64,000 nucleotides of DNA from the NCBI RefSeq assembly GCF_003233845.1, contig NZ_QKRB01000057.1:124001-188000 (forward strand). Direction: 5' to 3'. The translations under genes were made by a program, and so were the position numbers. The notes under the pieces were generated by a model, which was not told where the DNA came from, did no database searches, and was given only the letters and a program-made list of their open reading frames with translations. Numbering within the stretch: the stretch's first letter is position 1; the number at the start of each line of letters is the position of its first letter. This DNA comes from Paenibacillus sambharensis (GTDB taxonomy: Bacteria > Bacillota > Bacilli > Paenibacillales > Paenibacillaceae). This document shows positions 10,113 through 19,410 of this stretch, piece after piece.

Positions 10113-10233
10113 GACATATGAGGACGTTCTGGCAGGAATGCCGGGGGTGTTGTAGAATGGATTTTAGTAGAACGGATAATGAATACATACTGCCGGAAAT
10201 GCTATTTGTATCTCGGCAGCAAGGAGGATGAAA

Positions 10234-12336
10234 ATGACTCATCGCGTTGAAATGCAGCTTGGAGGACGCCCGCTGGTGCTTGAAACCGGCAGACTGGCTA
10301 AACAAGCGAACGCAGCTGTAACGGTACGTTATGGCGAGACGGTTGTGCTTTGCACCGTAACGGCTTCATCGGAGCCTAAGGACCTGGATTTTTTTCCGCT
10401 TACTGTGAATTATGAAGAACGTCTATATGCAGTTGGTAAAATCCCGGGCGGCTTCATTAAGCGGGAAGGACGTCCAAGCGAGAAGGCTATTCTATCGAGC
10501 CGTCTGACTGACCGCCCGATCCGTCCATTGTTCCCGGAAGGCTTCCGTAATGATGTTCAGATCGTGAACATTGTTATGAGTGTGGATCAGGACTGCCCGC
10601 CGGAAATAGCGGCGATGATCGGTACATCCGCGGCGCTGTCTGTCTCTGATGTTCCGTTCAAAGGACCGATTGGCGGTGTTAGTGTTGGCCGTGTGGACGG
10701 AAAGTTTGTCATTAACCCGACTGTTGAGCAGGAAGAGAAAACGGATATTTTCGTCGTAGTTGCCGGTACGAAGGACGCCATCATGATGGTAGAGGCGGAA
10801 GCCAATGAGGTGCCGGAGGACGTGATGCTTGAAGCGATCATGTTCGGTCATGATGAAATCAAGAAGATTGTAAAGACCATTGAAGATTTGGTAGCTGAAG
10901 CTGGCAAGCCTAAGATGGACGTTGTTCTCCATGCAGTCAACGAACAGGTCAACCAAGAGGTTCGTGCCTTTGCATCCAGCAGGCTGGTGGAAGCGATTAA
11001 AATTCCGGAAAAGCATGCCCGTCAGGAAGCAATTGATGCGGTGAATGCCGATACGGTGGCGCACTTTGAGGAAGCTTACGCCGAAACTCCCGACCTTCTG
11101 GGCGACGTGAAGGAAGTGCTGTACGACATCGTGAAGGAAGAAGTACGGCGTCTGATCACTCATGACAAGGTCCGTCCGGATGGCCGCGGCCTGGATGAGA
11201 TTCGCCCGATTGAATGTGATGTTGCACTGCTGCCTCGTACCCACGGCTCCGGGCTGTTTACACGCGGCCAGACGCAAGCGCTCAGCATTTGTACGCTTGG
11301 TGCGCTCGGTGATGTCCAGATCCTGGATGGTATTGATCTTGAGGAGACCAAGCGTTTCATGCACCATTACAATTTCCCGCCGTTCAGCGTCGGTGAAGCT
11401 CGTCCGCTTCGTGCTCCCGGCCGTCGTGAAATCGGTCATGGCGCCCTGGGTGAGCGTGCGCTTGCCAAGGTCATTCCTTCAGAATCCGAATTCCCGTATA
11501 CAATCCGCCTGGTATCCGAGGTGTTGGAGTCGAATGGTTCCACTTCCCAGGCAAGTATCTGCGCCAGTACGCTTGCGATGATGGATGCAGGGGTGCCGAT
11601 TAAAGCGCCTGTTGCCGGTATTGCAATGGGTCTGATCAAGGATGGCGAGCATTTCTCTATCCTGTCCGACATTCAGGGGATGGAAGACCATCTTGGCGAC
11701 ATGGATTTCAAGGTAGCTGGTACAGCGGAAGGCGTTACGGCTATCCAGATGGATATCAAGATTGATGGTATTGACCGTGCTATTCTTGCTGAGGCGCTTG
11801 AGCAGGCCCGTGAAGGCCGCATGCATATTCTGGGCAAAATGCTGGAAGTCATGAAGACACCGCGGACAAGCCTGTCACAGTACGCGCCGAAGATTCTGAT
11901 CCTGCAGATTAATCCGGATAAGATCCGTGATGTTATTGGAGCAGGCGGCAAAATTATTAACAAGATTATCGAGGAAACTGGTGTCAAGATTGATATCGAA
12001 CAGGACGGAAAGGTGTTCATCGCTTCTTCGAACGAAGAGATGAATCAGCGTGCCCGCCAAATCATCGAAGGCATCGTCAAGGAAGTCGTTGTCGGTGAAG
12101 TTTATCTGGGAACCGTCAAGCGTGTTGAGAAGTTTGGTGCGTTTGTCGAGATCATGCCGAACAAGGAAGGCTTGGTACACATTTCCCAGCTGTCTTCCGA
12201 GCGTGTTGCCAAAACAGAAGATGTTGTCAAGATTGGTGATCAAATTACAGTGAAGGTTACGGAGATCGATCAGCAAGGACGTATTAACTTGTCCCGCAAA
12301 GCTGTACTGGCTGCGCAAGCTGAAACCGAAGCCTAA
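10234..12336 (+). CDS. pnp: polyribonucleotide nucleotidyltransferase (PNPase)
   Basis: PNPase is the 3'-to-5' phosphorolytic exonuclease of the RNA degradosome. The 700-residue protein has two RNase PH domains (about 1-215 and 315-545), then a KH domain with [12 protein letters not shown] near residue 570, and an S1 domain from about 620. The ATG at 10234 lies six bases after AAGGAGG; the ATG at 10228 sits directly against that ribosome site and is rejected. The gene order rpsO-pnp-ylxY matches B. subtilis. RNase Y, RNase J2, YmdB and YmcA, which work in the same decay network, are all in this window. Confidence 0.97.
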   Translation: MTHRVEMQLGGRPLVLETGRLAKQANAAVTVRYGETVVLCTVTASSEPKDLDFFPLTVNYEERLYAVGKIPGGFIKREGRPSEKAILSSRLTDRPIRPLFPEGFRNDVQIVNIVMSVDQDCPPEIAAMIGTSAALSVSDVPFKGPIGGVSVGRVDGKFVINPTVEQEEKTDIFVVVAGTKDAIMMVEAEANEVPEDVMLEAIMFGHDEIKKIVKTIEDLVAEAGKPKMDVVLHAVNEQVNQEVRAFASSRLVEAIKIPEKHARQEAIDAVNADTVAHFEEAYAETPDLLGDVKEVLYDIVKEEVRRLITHDKVRPDGRGLDEIRPIECDVALLPRTHGSGLFTRGQTQALSICTLGALGDVQILDGIDLEETKRFMHHYNFPPFSVGEARPLRAPGRREIGHGALGERALAKVIPSESEFPYTIRLVSEVLESNGSTSQASICASTLAMMDAGVPIKAPVAGIAMGLIKDGEHFSILSDIQGMEDHLGDMDFKVAGTAEGVTAIQMDIKIDGIDRAILAEALEQAREGRMHILGKMLEVMKTPRTSLSQYAPKILILQINPDKIRDVIGAGGKIINKIIEETGVKIDIEQDGKVFIASSNEEMNQRARQIIEGIVKEVVVGEVYLGTVKRVEKFGAFVEIMPNKEGLVHISQLSSERVAKTEDVVKIGDQITVKVTEIDQQGRINLSRKAVLAAQAETEA

Positions 12337-12369
12337 TCAGGAACCGATCCATCCAAGAAGACACCCAAC

Positions 12370-12399
12370 AAAGAGCCAGAGCTATTCTGTCTCTTTTTT
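12370..12399 (+). terminator. pnp terminator
   Basis: An AAAGAG/CTCTTT stem with an inner CAGA/TCTG stem, followed by six T, 34 bases after the pnp stop. Confidence 0.75.
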
Positions 12400-12486
12400 G
12401 TTTGCCTTTTTACATCCCTCTTACATAATCTTGTCCTTCTGAACATAAAATGGTAGCAGCGATTGTGAAGAGCAGGAGGGGGCGGC

Positions 12487-13473
12487 GTGGATAAGAAGAA
12501 AGTGCTGCTGATGGTCGTCAGCTTTGTTACCGTCATTATGCTGGGTACGGGCGGGTGGGAGCTCGGCCGGTACATTGACAGCATTAAATCGGGTGTTGAC
12601 GCGGTAAGGGCAGATACGGTATTTGCTGAAGCTGACCCCTTGCTGCAACGGATTAGACAGGAAGCGCAAGAGCGATACCAGAAGCCGGTCAATGCCAAGG
12701 TCGATCCCGTATGGAAAGCGATTCCCGGTTACAGCGGTCTTGAGGTAGATATCGATGCCTCCTATTCACGAACCTCATCCAGTCCCAAGGGATCACCGCT
12801 TCAGCTCGTATATAGAGAAGTTCAGCCTGAGATTAATCTGGAGGATCTGGGGCCATATCCCGTCTACCGGGGCAATCCGAATAAGCCAATGGCTGCGATT
12901 ATGATCAATGTAGCCTGGGGTAATGAATACCTGCCGGATATTCTTAATACGCTGGATGAGGAAAAGGTAAAGGCCACATTCTTCCTGGATGGCACCTGGC
13001 TGAGCAAAAACGAAGAGCTGGCTAAAGACATCATGAATCATGGACACGAGATGTCCAATCATGCCTATTCCCATCCGGATATGTCCCGAATCAGCCGGGC
13101 TGCCCAGAAGCAGCAGATAACACGGACGGAGGAGCTGCTGAGGAGCAAGCTCAGCGTAAAGAACCGCTGGTTCGCACCGCCTTCGGGCGCTTTTAATCAA
13201 ACGACGATCGAAGTTGCCGCTGCCGAGGGGCTGAAGACGGTGCTGTGGACCGTTGATACGGTGGATTGGAAGAAGCCGGCTCCCGAATGGATGATAAGCA
13301 AGATCTCGCGGGAGACCGGACCTGGCTCCTTGATATTAATGCATCCTACCGCTTCTTCGCGTGATGCGCTGAAGGGCATGATTGCCGCGGTCAGGGAAAA
13401 AGGGCTGGCTTTGGGGACCGTGACAGAGACACTGTCACCTGCGCGTTTCCCGGAAGTTGAGGCAGGTAGTTAA
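12487..13473 (+). CDS. ylxY: sporulation-type polysaccharide deacetylase (YlxY/PdaB-like)
   Basis: A 328-residue secreted or membrane-anchored carbohydrate esterase family 4 protein. An N-terminal hydrophobic segment (about residues 5-20) is followed by a spacer, then the NodB domain: a degenerate motif 1 (IMINVAWGNEY, where most have D-D), motif 2 HGHEMSNHAYSHPDM, motif 3 RWFAPPSGAFN, and LWTVDTVDW. The missing D-D of motif 1 also occurs in YlxY of B. subtilis, so activity may be weak or altered. The GTG start follows a GGAGGGGG ribosome site. The position directly after pnp identifies it as the ylxY orthologue. Confidence 0.88.
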   Translation: MDKKKVLLMVVSFVTVIMLGTGGWELGRYIDSIKSGVDAVRADTVFAEADPLLQRIRQEAQERYQKPVNAKVDPVWKAIPGYSGLEVDIDASYSRTSSSPKGSPLQLVYREVQPEINLEDLGPYPVYRGNPNKPMAAIMINVAWGNEYLPDILNTLDEEKVKATFFLDGTWLSKNEELAKDIMNHGHEMSNHAYSHPDMSRISRAAQKQQITRTEELLRSKLSVKNRWFAPPSGAFNQTTIEVAAAEGLKTVLWTVDTVDWKKPAPEWMISKISRETGPGSLILMHPTASSRDALKGMIAAVREKGLALGTVTETLSPARFPEVEAGS

Positions 13474-13485
13474 TTCTGCTATAGT
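13457..13485 (+). promoter_or_regulatory. promoter of the M16 protease gene
   Basis: TTGAGG (13457-13462) and TATAGT (13480-13485) with 17-base spacing and a TG extended -10. It starts inside the 3' end of ylxY. Confidence 0.5.
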
Positions 13486-13516
13486 GGAATCATTGATTTT
13501 TTTAGGAGGAGACCCG

Positions 13517-14776
13517 GTGAACAGATACACATTACAAAACGGATTACGAGTTGTCATCGAGAACATACCGACCTGTCGATCGGTCTCGTTTGGAATTTGG
13601 GTAAAGAACGGTTCACGCAATGAAACCTTGCTAGATAACGGTATTTCCCACTTTATCGAGCACATGCTCTTTAAAGGCACCGAGCAGCGCACTGCTAAGG
13701 ATATCGCAGACCTGTTCGATGGAATCGGCGGCAATGTCAACGCTTTCACCTCGAAGGAGTATACCTGCTACTTTGCCAAGGTGCTGGATCAGCATTTGCC
13801 AATCGCTGTGGACGCGCTGGCGGATATGTTTTTTGAATCGCAGTTTGATGCGGGGGAGCTGGCGAAGGAAAAGAATGTCATCCTGGAGGAAATCTCCATG
13901 TATGAGGATACACCGGATGACAAGGTCCATGATGAAGCGTCTCGTGCTTCGTTTGGCGACCATCCGCTCGCTTATTCCATCCTGGGGCTGGAAGAACGTC
14001 TGACTGCCATGGGACCGGAAGATCTGCGTTCTTATATGAACGCCCATTACAGAACTGATAATACGGTCATCGCAATGGCCGGCAATGTGGAAGACCGCCA
14101 GGTGCTGGAATTGCTTGAGAAGCATTTTGGCCGCTTCGACAGAAGAGGCACGTCGCCGGAGCTTCATTCACCTGCGTTCAAGGGGCAGTACCTCTTCCAC
14201 AAGAAGAAAACCGAGCAGAACCATCTTTGTCTCACCTTCCCGGGCTGCTCAATCGCAGATCCGCAGCTGTATGCCATGATTCTGCTCAATAATGCGATCG
14301 GCGGGGGAATGAGCTCTAGGCTGTTCCAGGAGATTCGCGAGAAGCGCGGGCTGGCATATTCCGTATATTCCTATCATACTTCGTATGCCGACACTGGCTT
14401 GTTCACAGTCTATGCAGGCACGGCGCCGAAACAGACAAAAGATGTGCTGGATCTGACAATTGAGCAGCTTGGCGAAATCTCAGCCAATGGCCTGACAGAC
14501 AGCGAGCTTCACCGCGGCAAGGAACAGCTTAAGGGTAGCTTGATCCTCAGCCTGGAAAGCACAAGCAGCCGGATGAACCGCATTGGCAAGAACGAGCTTA
14601 TGCTTGGCCGGCACTATACGATCGACGAGATGCTGGAGAGAATTGATTCAGTCAGCATGAAGGATATCAAGGATGTGACCGGAAGAATGCTGGAGGTACC
14701 GTTTGCCGTGGCTATGGTGGGTTCAAGCGATAAGGCGGCTGCTTCAGTCGGGAGGGATATACTTGTACCGCGTTAA
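13517..14776 (+). CDS. mlpA: M16-family zinc peptidase (MlpA/YmxG)
   Basis: A 419-residue processing-peptidase-like metalloprotease. The inverted zinc motif HFIEHMLF near residue 50 provides two histidine ligands and the catalytic glutamate, with the downstream glutamate ligand in the EEISMYEDTPDD region about 75 residues later. The second, inactive half has the family's GGGMSSRLFQEIREKRGLAYS signature. The GTG at 13517 follows AGGAGGAGA; the longer in-frame reading from 13457 would start inside the promoter. B. subtilis has the same gene (mlpA, ymxG) at this spot. It overlaps dut by 14 bases. Confidence 0.93.
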   Translation: MNRYTLQNGLRVVIENIPTCRSVSFGIWVKNGSRNETLLDNGISHFIEHMLFKGTEQRTAKDIADLFDGIGGNVNAFTSKEYTCYFAKVLDQHLPIAVDALADMFFESQFDAGELAKEKNVILEEISMYEDTPDDKVHDEASRASFGDHPLAYSILGLEERLTAMGPEDLRSYMNAHYRTDNTVIAMAGNVEDRQVLELLEKHFGRFDRRGTSPELHSPAFKGQYLFHKKKTEQNHLCLTFPGCSIADPQLYAMILLNNAIGGGMSSRLFQEIREKRGLAYSVYSYHTSYADTGLFTVYAGTAPKQTKDVLDLTIEQLGEISANGLTDSELHRGKEQLKGSLILSLESTSSRMNRIGKNELMLGRHYTIDEMLERIDSVSMKDIKDVTGRMLEVPFAVAMVGSSDKAAASVGRDILVPR

Positions 14777-15206
14777 ATTCAAACGGCTGCCTGGCAGCGA
14801 AGATATCCAGCTTCCTCAGAAAATGTCCGAGTGGGCTGCAGGCTTTGATCTTCATGCTGCTGTTCAGGAACCCGTGACACTTGCTCCGGGCATGAGACAG
14901 CTGATACCGACAGGCTTTGCGATGGCAATGCCGCCGGAGCTTGAAGCCCAGATTCGCCCAAGAAGCGGACTTGCCTACAAGCATGGCATAACATGCCTTA
15001 ATTCTCCAGGCACCATAGATGCAGATTACCGCGGGGAAGTAAAGGTGCTGCTGATTAATCACGGACAGGAACCGTTCGTTATTGAACGCGGTGAGCGTAT
15101 TGCCCAGATGGTATTTCAAGTTGTCCCTCACGTCGATATTGAGGAAGTGGACGAGCTCCCGGATACCGTTCGGGGCGAAGGCGGATTCGGCCACACCGGC
15201 AAATAA
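14763..15206 (+). CDS. dut: dUTP diphosphatase
   Basis: dUTPase hydrolyses dUTP to dUMP, keeping uracil out of DNA and feeding thymidylate synthesis. The 147-residue protein has all five motifs of trimeric dUTPases: AGFDLHA, PRSGLAYKHG, GTIDADYRGEVKV, GERIAQMVF and the C-terminal RGEGGFGHTG. The start is the TTG at 14763, seven bases after GGGAGGG; this places it within the last codons of the M16 protease gene. A strong terminator follows. B. subtilis 168 does not carry a dut gene at this place, so this is a lineage feature. Confidence 0.94.
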   Translation: MYRVKFKRLPGSEDIQLPQKMSEWAAGFDLHAAVQEPVTLAPGMRQLIPTGFAMAMPPELEAQIRPRSGLAYKHGITCLNSPGTIDADYRGEVKVLLINHGQEPFVIERGERIAQMVFQVVPHVDIEEVDELPDTVRGEGGFGHTGK

Positions 15207-15223
15207 GCTGGTATTTTGCAGTG

Positions 15224-15271
15224 AAGGACGATTTGCAGCAGGCTGCTGCGGATCGTCCTTTACTTGTTTTT
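15224..15271 (+). terminator. dut terminator
   Basis: AAGGACGAT (15224-15232) pairs with ATCGTCCTT (15252-15260); inside is a second GCAGCA/TGCTGC stem. A T-rich tail (TACTTGTTTTT) follows. Confidence 0.85.
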
Positions 15272-15272
15272 C

Positions 15273-15300
15273 ACCCCCTTCTGGGCGCGAGCATATGATG
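15273..15300 (+). promoter_or_regulatory. candidate SigK promoter of dpaAB
   Basis: AC (15273-15274) is followed after 17 bases by CATATGATG (15292-15300), which matches the SigK consensus AC-N16/17-CATAnnnTA except for the last base. In B. subtilis the dipicolinate synthase operon is transcribed by SigK in the mother cell, so the site is where it should be. Confidence 0.55.
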
Positions 15301-15338
15301 GTTTATGGCTTATGAAGCACAGGAGAGGAGTGGGATTG

Positions 15339-16238
15339 TTGCTCACAGGAGTAAATGTTGTTCTGCTGGGCGGAGATGCACGTCAGCTGGAGGTGATCCG
15401 CAAGCTGACTGAGCTTGATGCATCGGTAACCGTAGCGGGTTTTGACGGACTTCATACGCCGCTGGACGGGGCCGTTCATGCGGAGCTCGAATGTGAAATG
15501 CTGCAGGCTGCTGATGCCCTGCTGCTGCCAGCTGTAGGCACAGATGATGAAGGTGTAATCACGGCCGTGTTCAGTGACAGGGAGCTCAGACTGCTCGATG
15601 AGCATATAGCCCGGCTGCCTAAACACTGTAAAGTATATACCGGAATGGCCAAACCATATTTGAAGCAGTTATGTGCCAAGCACGGTATCCAGCTAGTTGA
15701 GCTGTTTGAGAGGGATGATGTGGCCATCTTCAATTCCATACCAACTGCTGAGGGTGCCGTTATGATGGCGATTCAGAACACGGATATTACCATCCATGGC
15801 TCCAATTCCCTGGTTCTCGGATTTGGCCGGACAGGGTTTACACTGGCACGGACGCTGCAGGGAATGGGGTCGAAAGTGAAGGTGGGCGTACGCCGCGAGG
15901 ATCATTTTGCAAGAGCGCTGGAAATGGGTTTTGAGCCTGTAGATACCAGCAATCTCGTGCATCATACGGGGAATATCGACTTGCTTTTTAATACAATTCC
16001 GACTATGATAGTCACAGCGCAAATTATTGCTAAATTGCCATCTCGCGCCGTCATTATTGACATAGCGTCAAAACCTGGCGGAACAGATTTCCGCTTCGCT
16101 GAGAAGCGTGGAATCAAAGCGATGCTCGCCCCCGGACTTCCCGGTGTTGTGGCTCCCAAAACGGCTGGTCGGATTATTGCTGACTGTGTCAGCCGCCTGA
16201 TCCAGGAAGACACAACGGAGCGGAGGGATGAGCAATGA
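15339..16238 (+). CDS. dpaA: dipicolinate synthase subunit A
   Basis: DpaA, with DpaB, oxidises dihydrodipicolinate to dipicolinic acid, the Ca-chelator of the spore core, made in the mother cell. The 299-residue protein has an N-terminal domain and a Rossmann fold with the LGFGRTGFTLARTLQGMG nucleotide-binding motif around residue 153. The start is the TTG at 15339, eight bases after AGGAGAGGAG, giving MLTGVN at the N-terminus, as in B. subtilis DpaA (MLTG). Upstream in-frame codons at 15264 and 15312 are rejected for that reason. Its stop overlaps dpaB. Confidence 0.95.
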   Translation: MLTGVNVVLLGGDARQLEVIRKLTELDASVTVAGFDGLHTPLDGAVHAELECEMLQAADALLLPAVGTDDEGVITAVFSDRELRLLDEHIARLPKHCKVYTGMAKPYLKQLCAKHGIQLVELFERDDVAIFNSIPTAEGAVMMAIQNTDITIHGSNSLVLGFGRTGFTLARTLQGMGSKVKVGVRREDHFARALEMGFEPVDTSNLVHHTGNIDLLFNTIPTMIVTAQIIAKLPSRAVIIDIASKPGGTDFRFAEKRGIKAMLAPGLPGVVAPKTAGRIIADCVSRLIQEDTTERRDEQ

Positions 16239-16828
16239 ACTGGCAGGGCATAACGGTCGGGTATGCATTATCCGGGTCGCATTGCACATTTGCAGAGATT
16301 ATGCCGCAGATCAAGCGGTTTGTAGATGCAGGTGCTAATGTAGTTCCGATTGTCTCACAGACGATTATGACGACGGACACACGGTTTGGAACATCCGCAG
16401 AATGGCAGCGTAAGCTGAAGGAGATAACGGGAAACGAGATTATTTCCAGCATTGTGCAGGCCGAACCGCTTGGACCCTCCAAGCTTCTGGATGTACTTAT
16501 TATTGCGCCGTGTACGGGCAACACCACAAGTAAGCTGGCTAATGCAATGACCGATGGGCCCGTTCTCATGGCCGCGAAATCACAGATGCGCAATGGCAGG
16601 CCGCTTGTGCTGGCAATTTCCACGAATGACGGCCTGGGTCTAAATGCAGCCAACATCGCTAAGCTACTTGTTGCCAAGAATGTATACTTCGTGCCTTTCG
16701 GCCAGGATAGCCCAGAGCAGAAGCCTAACTCGCTTGTGGCCCGGATGGATTTGTGCCTGGAGGCCTGTGAAGCCGCACTACAGGGGAATCAGCTGCAGCC
16801 TCTGCTGGTTGAGCGGTTCAATTATTAA
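16235..16828 (+). CDS. dpaB: dipicolinate synthase subunit B
   Basis: DpaB is a 197-residue flavoprotein-family (PF02441-type) partner of DpaA in dipicolinic acid synthesis. Visible features are the GYALSGSHCTFAEIMPQ opening, the APCTGNTTSKLANAMTDGP segment that binds the flavin-like cofactor in this family, and the conserved PVL.A.K region. It begins in an ATGA overlap with dpaA (RBS inside dpaA: GGAGGG). It sits directly upstream of asd, dapG and dapA, which supply the dihydrodipicolinate substrate. Confidence 0.95.
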   Translation: MNWQGITVGYALSGSHCTFAEIMPQIKRFVDAGANVVPIVSQTIMTTDTRFGTSAEWQRKLKEITGNEIISSIVQAEPLGPSKLLDVLIIAPCTGNTTSKLANAMTDGPVLMAAKSQMRNGRPLVLAISTNDGLGLNAANIAKLLVAKNVYFVPFGQDSPEQKPNSLVARMDLCLEACEAALQGNQLQPLLVERFNY

Positions 16829-16924
16829 TCGTTTTCATAAACATAGGTTTCTATTTGCGTAAGAATGTATCATGGTAAGCCTGCGGCATAGCTTGAAGCA
16901 GTTAGAGAGGGGAGACGGAACCAT

Positions 16925-17959
16925 ATGTCAAATCAGAAATTGTTTAACGTTGCCGTGGTTGGGGCGACAGGCGCAGTAGGAGAACAGATTATCGGACTTC
17001 TTGAGAAGAGAAATTTCCCGATTAACCAGTTGAAGCTGCTGTCTTCCGCAAGATCGGCCGGTACTACAATCAAGTTTAGAGACCAGGACATAACGGTGGA
17101 AGAGGCGACGCCGGAAAGCTTCAAAGGTGTGGATATTGCACTATTCAGTGCTGGCGGAGATGTCAGCAAAGCGCTGGCGCCTCATGCAGTTGAACACGGG
17201 GCTGTCTGCATCGATAACACGAATGCATTCCGTATGGATCCGAACACACCGCTCGTAGTGCCCGAAGTGAATATCAGCAAGGTCGAGGAACATAACGGTA
17301 TTATTGCCAATCCGAATTGTTCGACTATTCAGATGGTTGCGGCTCTTAAGCCGCTGTATGACAAGTACGGAATCAGCAAAGTCCTCGTTTCAACTTATCA
17401 GGCTGTTTCCGGGGCGGGAAGCCGGGCAATTGATGAGCTGCTTCGCCAGACGAAGGAAGCCTTGGAAGGAAATCCGGTTAATCCTGATATCCTGCCTGTT
17501 GGTTCCCTGCCTGTAAAGCACCAGATTGCGTTTAATGCAATCCCGCAGATTGATAAGTTCCAGGAAAACGGCTATACCTTAGAGGAAATGAAGATGATTC
17601 GCGAAACGAAGAAAATCATGGGCGACGAGTCGATTGATGTTACAGCGACATGCGTCAGAATCCCAGTCGTTCATGGCCATTCTGAATCCGTATATGTCGA
17701 ACTGAAATCTGATTACGAGCTGGAAGACGTCAAGAAGCTGTTGTCAGAGGCTCCAGGAGTCACTGTTGTTGATGATATGGATAATCAGCAGTATCCGCTG
17801 GCTACAGAAGCTGCCGGCAAGCCGGATGTATTTGTCGGTCGGATCCGCAGGGATCTCGGCAATACCAAAGGTCTAAATCTGTGGATCGTTTCGGATAATC
17901 TGATGAAGGGCGCAGCATGGAATGCTGTGCAGATCGCAGAATATATTGCAGCGAAATAG
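16925..17959 (+). CDS. asd: aspartate-semialdehyde dehydrogenase
   Basis: Asd reduces aspartyl phosphate to aspartate semialdehyde with NADPH, the branch point for lysine, methionine, threonine and dipicolinate. The 344-residue protein has the N-terminal VVGATGAVGEQI nucleotide site and the catalytic cysteine in NPNCSTIQ near residue 132. It lies between dpaAB and dapG as in B. subtilis. The ATG start follows GAGGGGAG. Expression together with dpaAB during sporulation is likely, with read-through or a separate promoter for growth that I could not identify. Confidence 0.97.
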   Translation: MSNQKLFNVAVVGATGAVGEQIIGLLEKRNFPINQLKLLSSARSAGTTIKFRDQDITVEEATPESFKGVDIALFSAGGDVSKALAPHAVEHGAVCIDNTNAFRMDPNTPLVVPEVNISKVEEHNGIIANPNCSTIQMVAALKPLYDKYGISKVLVSTYQAVSGAGSRAIDELLRQTKEALEGNPVNPDILPVGSLPVKHQIAFNAIPQIDKFQENGYTLEEMKMIRETKKIMGDESIDVTATCVRIPVVHGHSESVYVELKSDYELEDVKKLLSEAPGVTVVDDMDNQQYPLATEAAGKPDVFVGRIRRDLGNTKGLNLWIVSDNLMKGAAWNAVQIAEYIAAK

Positions 17960-18037
17960 GACTCATCCATTTAACTTCTGATTTCTTAGCTTATAACAGC
18001 CGATTGACGTACTTCCCGATTTAGGGAGGACGAAACA

Positions 18038-19240
18038 GTGGCCATTTTAGTACAAAAGTTTGGCGGTACATCGCTTGCAACGGAAGAAGCCAGGCAGCAT
18101 GTGATCGAGCATATTAAGCGGGAGCGTGCCAGGGGCTATCAGCTGGCAGTTGTTGTTTCCGCTATGGGACGTAAGGGCTCACCCTATGCTACCGATACAC
18201 TGCTTACACTTACGAGCGGTTCACAATCAGCCCGGGAGCAGGATTTTCTAATGGCATGCGGGGAAATGATCTCCGCGGCCGTGCTTTGCTCTTTGCTGGA
18301 ATCCGAAGGTATACCTGCGGTTGCATTAACCGGCGGTCAAGCCGGTATCCGTACGGATAACCAGTATGGCCACGCCCGAATTACCCGTATCGATCCCGCC
18401 GCTATGGTCCGTCATCTGGATCAGGGGCGGGTTGTCGTTGTCACGGGCTTTCAGGGGATGACCGATGACGGTGAGATTACTACACTTGGCCGCGGAGGCA
18501 GCGATACCTCAGCTACTGCGATAGGTGCAGCGCTGCAGGCGGAAATGGTAGATATCTATACCGATGTTGAGGGAATATTAACGGCCGATCCCAAGGTGGT
18601 TGAGAACGCTCGACCGCTAGAAGCGGTTAGTTATAATGAAATCTGCAATATGGCTCGACAAGGAGCCAAGGTTATCCATCCCCGGGCAGTCGAAGTCGCC
18701 GCCCAAAGCAATATACCGATTCGTGTGAGGTCGACTTTTTCAGATCAGGAAGGAACATTGGTTTCCTCCAGGCAGACCGGACAGGTGCGAGACGTTAAAG
18801 ACCGGCCTGTAACCGGCATTGCCCATGTTGCGCCTGTGACCCAGATTACGGTTAGTAATACTGCCGGTCAAGCGGATGTACAGCTAGGTGTATTTCAAGC
18901 GATGGCGAAACATCATATCAGTGTTGATTTTATTAATGTCACCCCAAACGGTGCGGTATATACGGTATTTGACAGTGAAGCTGACCGTGCAGTGGCCGCA
19001 TTGAAGAAGCTTGGCTATGAGCCGGCAGCCATTCGCGATTGTGCGAAGGTATCCGTTATCGGGGGCGGCATGAATGGCGTACCTGGTGTCATGGCCCGCA
19101 TTGTAGAGGCGCTGACCGAGGAAGGAATCGCAATTATGCAATCAGCAGATTCCAATTCAACGATTTGGGTACTCGTTCGTCAGTCAGATATGATTGCGGC
19201 GATCAGAGCGCTCCACACAAAATTCGGGTTGGATCTGTAA
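18038..19240 (+). CDS. dapG: aspartate kinase (DapG type)
   Basis: Aspartokinase phosphorylates aspartate, the first step of the aspartate pathway. The 400-residue protein has the KFGGTSLA motif at the N-terminus, the GFQGMTDDGEITTLGRGGSDTSA segment (catalytic and substrate binding) near 135-158, and two ACT-type regulatory domains from about residue 265 on. The length and the site between asd and dapA match the DapG isozyme, which in B. subtilis is inhibited by meso-diaminopimelate; that regulation is inferred for this protein. The GTG start has an AGGGAGGA ribosome site. Confidence 0.95.
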   Translation: MAILVQKFGGTSLATEEARQHVIEHIKRERARGYQLAVVVSAMGRKGSPYATDTLLTLTSGSQSAREQDFLMACGEMISAAVLCSLLESEGIPAVALTGGQAGIRTDNQYGHARITRIDPAAMVRHLDQGRVVVVTGFQGMTDDGEITTLGRGGSDTSATAIGAALQAEMVDIYTDVEGILTADPKVVENARPLEAVSYNEICNMARQGAKVIHPRAVEVAAQSNIPIRVRSTFSDQEGTLVSSRQTGQVRDVKDRPVTGIAHVAPVTQITVSNTAGQADVQLGVFQAMAKHHISVDFINVTPNGAVYTVFDSEADRAVAALKKLGYEPAAIRDCAKVSVIGGGMNGVPGVMARIVEALTEEGIAIMQSADSNSTIWVLVRQSDMIAAIRALHTKFGLDL

Positions 19241-19410
19241 CAAAAGGATTTACTTACTGATACAGCCGGCAGCAGGCTGCTGCAGGATCCGGCGAATTAT
19301 TGGCGTTCACCCGGAATAGAGCATATACGAAGTCAGATATGAAGCGTTGCTTTCAGACTAACGGATAAGCGCTCGCTCCGGCGCATGGACACTTCACAGG
19401 AGGAGTCATT

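Noticed and set aside
10111-10139. TTGACA just after the rpsO terminator as a pnp promoter
   Set aside because: No acceptable -10 box lies 16-18 bases downstream (AGGAAT is poor); the pnp promoter remains unidentified.
10492-11439. Minus-strand open frame of about 315 codons opposite pnp
   Set aside because: Antisense to the RNase PH domains of PNPase; no promoter, ribosome site or recognisable protein.
16829-16924. Lysine riboswitch or attenuator before asd
   Set aside because: The gap is under 100 bases and has none of the lysine-riboswitch features.
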